From JAHJHG01 sp964463425 (GTDB lineage: Bacteria > Patescibacteriota > Microgenomatia > UBA8517): a stretch of DNA of 11,920 bases. Each line of letters opens with the position of its first letter. Position 1 is the first letter of the stretch. Below, one piece after another: positions 11,662-11,920 of this stretch. A model generated the notes under the pieces. It worked only from the letters and a program-made list of their open reading frames with translations. It ran no database searches and had not been told where the DNA came from. The stretch lies in contig CAYXBV010000014.1 in the NCBI GenBank assembly GCA_964463425.1, forward strand, positions 1 through 11,920, in the 5' to 3' direction. A program made the translations under genes and the position numbers.

Positions 11662-11920
11662 TTATATTAGTACTACTTGAGTGAATAAGAAGGAGACAAT
11701 AAAACCAATTGTCCAAAAAGCTGTATAGAGAATTACTTTCAAGGCATCTTTAATTTTTCCTTTTTGCCAAAGAGTGAAGGGATAAGAAAGGGTAATTAGT
11801 GCACAAATTAAAGCGGAAGCAACAAAAAGAGACAAGACGATTAGGGGGCCAACATAGTTATTCATTTTTGGGAACCAATCATTGCCTTTCCAAAAAATAA
11901 CAGAAACTAGGGAAATGTAT
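11662..11920 (-). CDS. Membrane protein, 5'-truncated by the window edge
   Basis: The frame is open from the edge to the TAA at 11662. The first internal ATG (11865) has no Shine-Dalgarno or nearby promoter, and the codons upstream read YISLVSVIFWKGNDWFPK, which looks like the end of a membrane segment plus a loop. The protein therefore most likely begins outside the window. Visible hydrophobic segments are this edge segment, YVGPLIVLSLFVASALICAL and VILYTAFWTIGFIVSFLFTQ, with a basic loop (WQKGKIKDALK) between the last two. I do not recognise the family. Confidence 0.65.
   Translation of the reverse strand, partial: YISLVSVIFWKGNDWFPKMNNYVGPLIVLSLFVASALICALITLSYPFTLWQKGKIKDALKVILYTAFWTIGFIVSFLFTQVVLI

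Overview
The window looks like a chromosomal segment of a Candidate Phyla Radiation (Patescibacteria) bacterium, most likely of the Microgenomates type. This is inferred from the lysine-rich N-terminal extension of uL1, extended NusG, very small SecE, AT-leaning coding and many small membrane or hypothetical proteins; no marker here settles the lineage.

Layout. (1) 1-3142, plus strand: a three-gene operon encoding a signal-peptide 7TM protein of the transglutaminase-associated family, an alpha-L-glutamate-ligase-like ATP-grasp enzyme fused to a retropepsin-like protease, and a second RimK-like ATP-grasp enzyme. This looks like a compact version of an amidoligase/protease peptide-tagging system whose substrate is unknown. 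(2) 3143-4180, plus strand: three small 3-TM proteins of 88-94 aa behind one near-consensus promoter, ending in a hairpin that faces the next operon. (3) 8331 down to 4181, minus strand: secE-nusG-rplK-rplA-[unknown disordered protein]-rplJ-rplL. rpoBC does not follow rplL. Ahead of rplJ is an L10-type leader with a kink-turn-like stem and mutually exclusive antiterminator and terminator hairpins. (4) 8402-9097, plus strand: rnhB, divergent from secE and 4 nt from the convergent rpsU (bS21). (5) 9400-11920: an unrecognised minus-strand gene, two small plus-strand single-gene units with strong promoters and Shine-Dalgarno sites, a membrane-anchored DNRLRE/CBM96-like surface protein, and a membrane protein cut by the window edge.

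Two start styles coexist. One group of genes has a -10 box, usually extended (TGn), that ends only 6-9 nt before the start codon with no Shine-Dalgarno, predicting leaderless or nearly leaderless mRNAs: the 7TM gene, secE with a GTG start, rnhB, the disordered gene between rplA and rplJ, and the DNRLRE gene. The other group has leaders of 40 nt or more and strong GGAGG sites: the small-protein cistrons, rplJ, rplL and rpsU. The best candidates for undescribed biology are the fused ATP-grasp/retropepsin operon, the L10 attenuator in this lineage and the leaderless promoter architecture.
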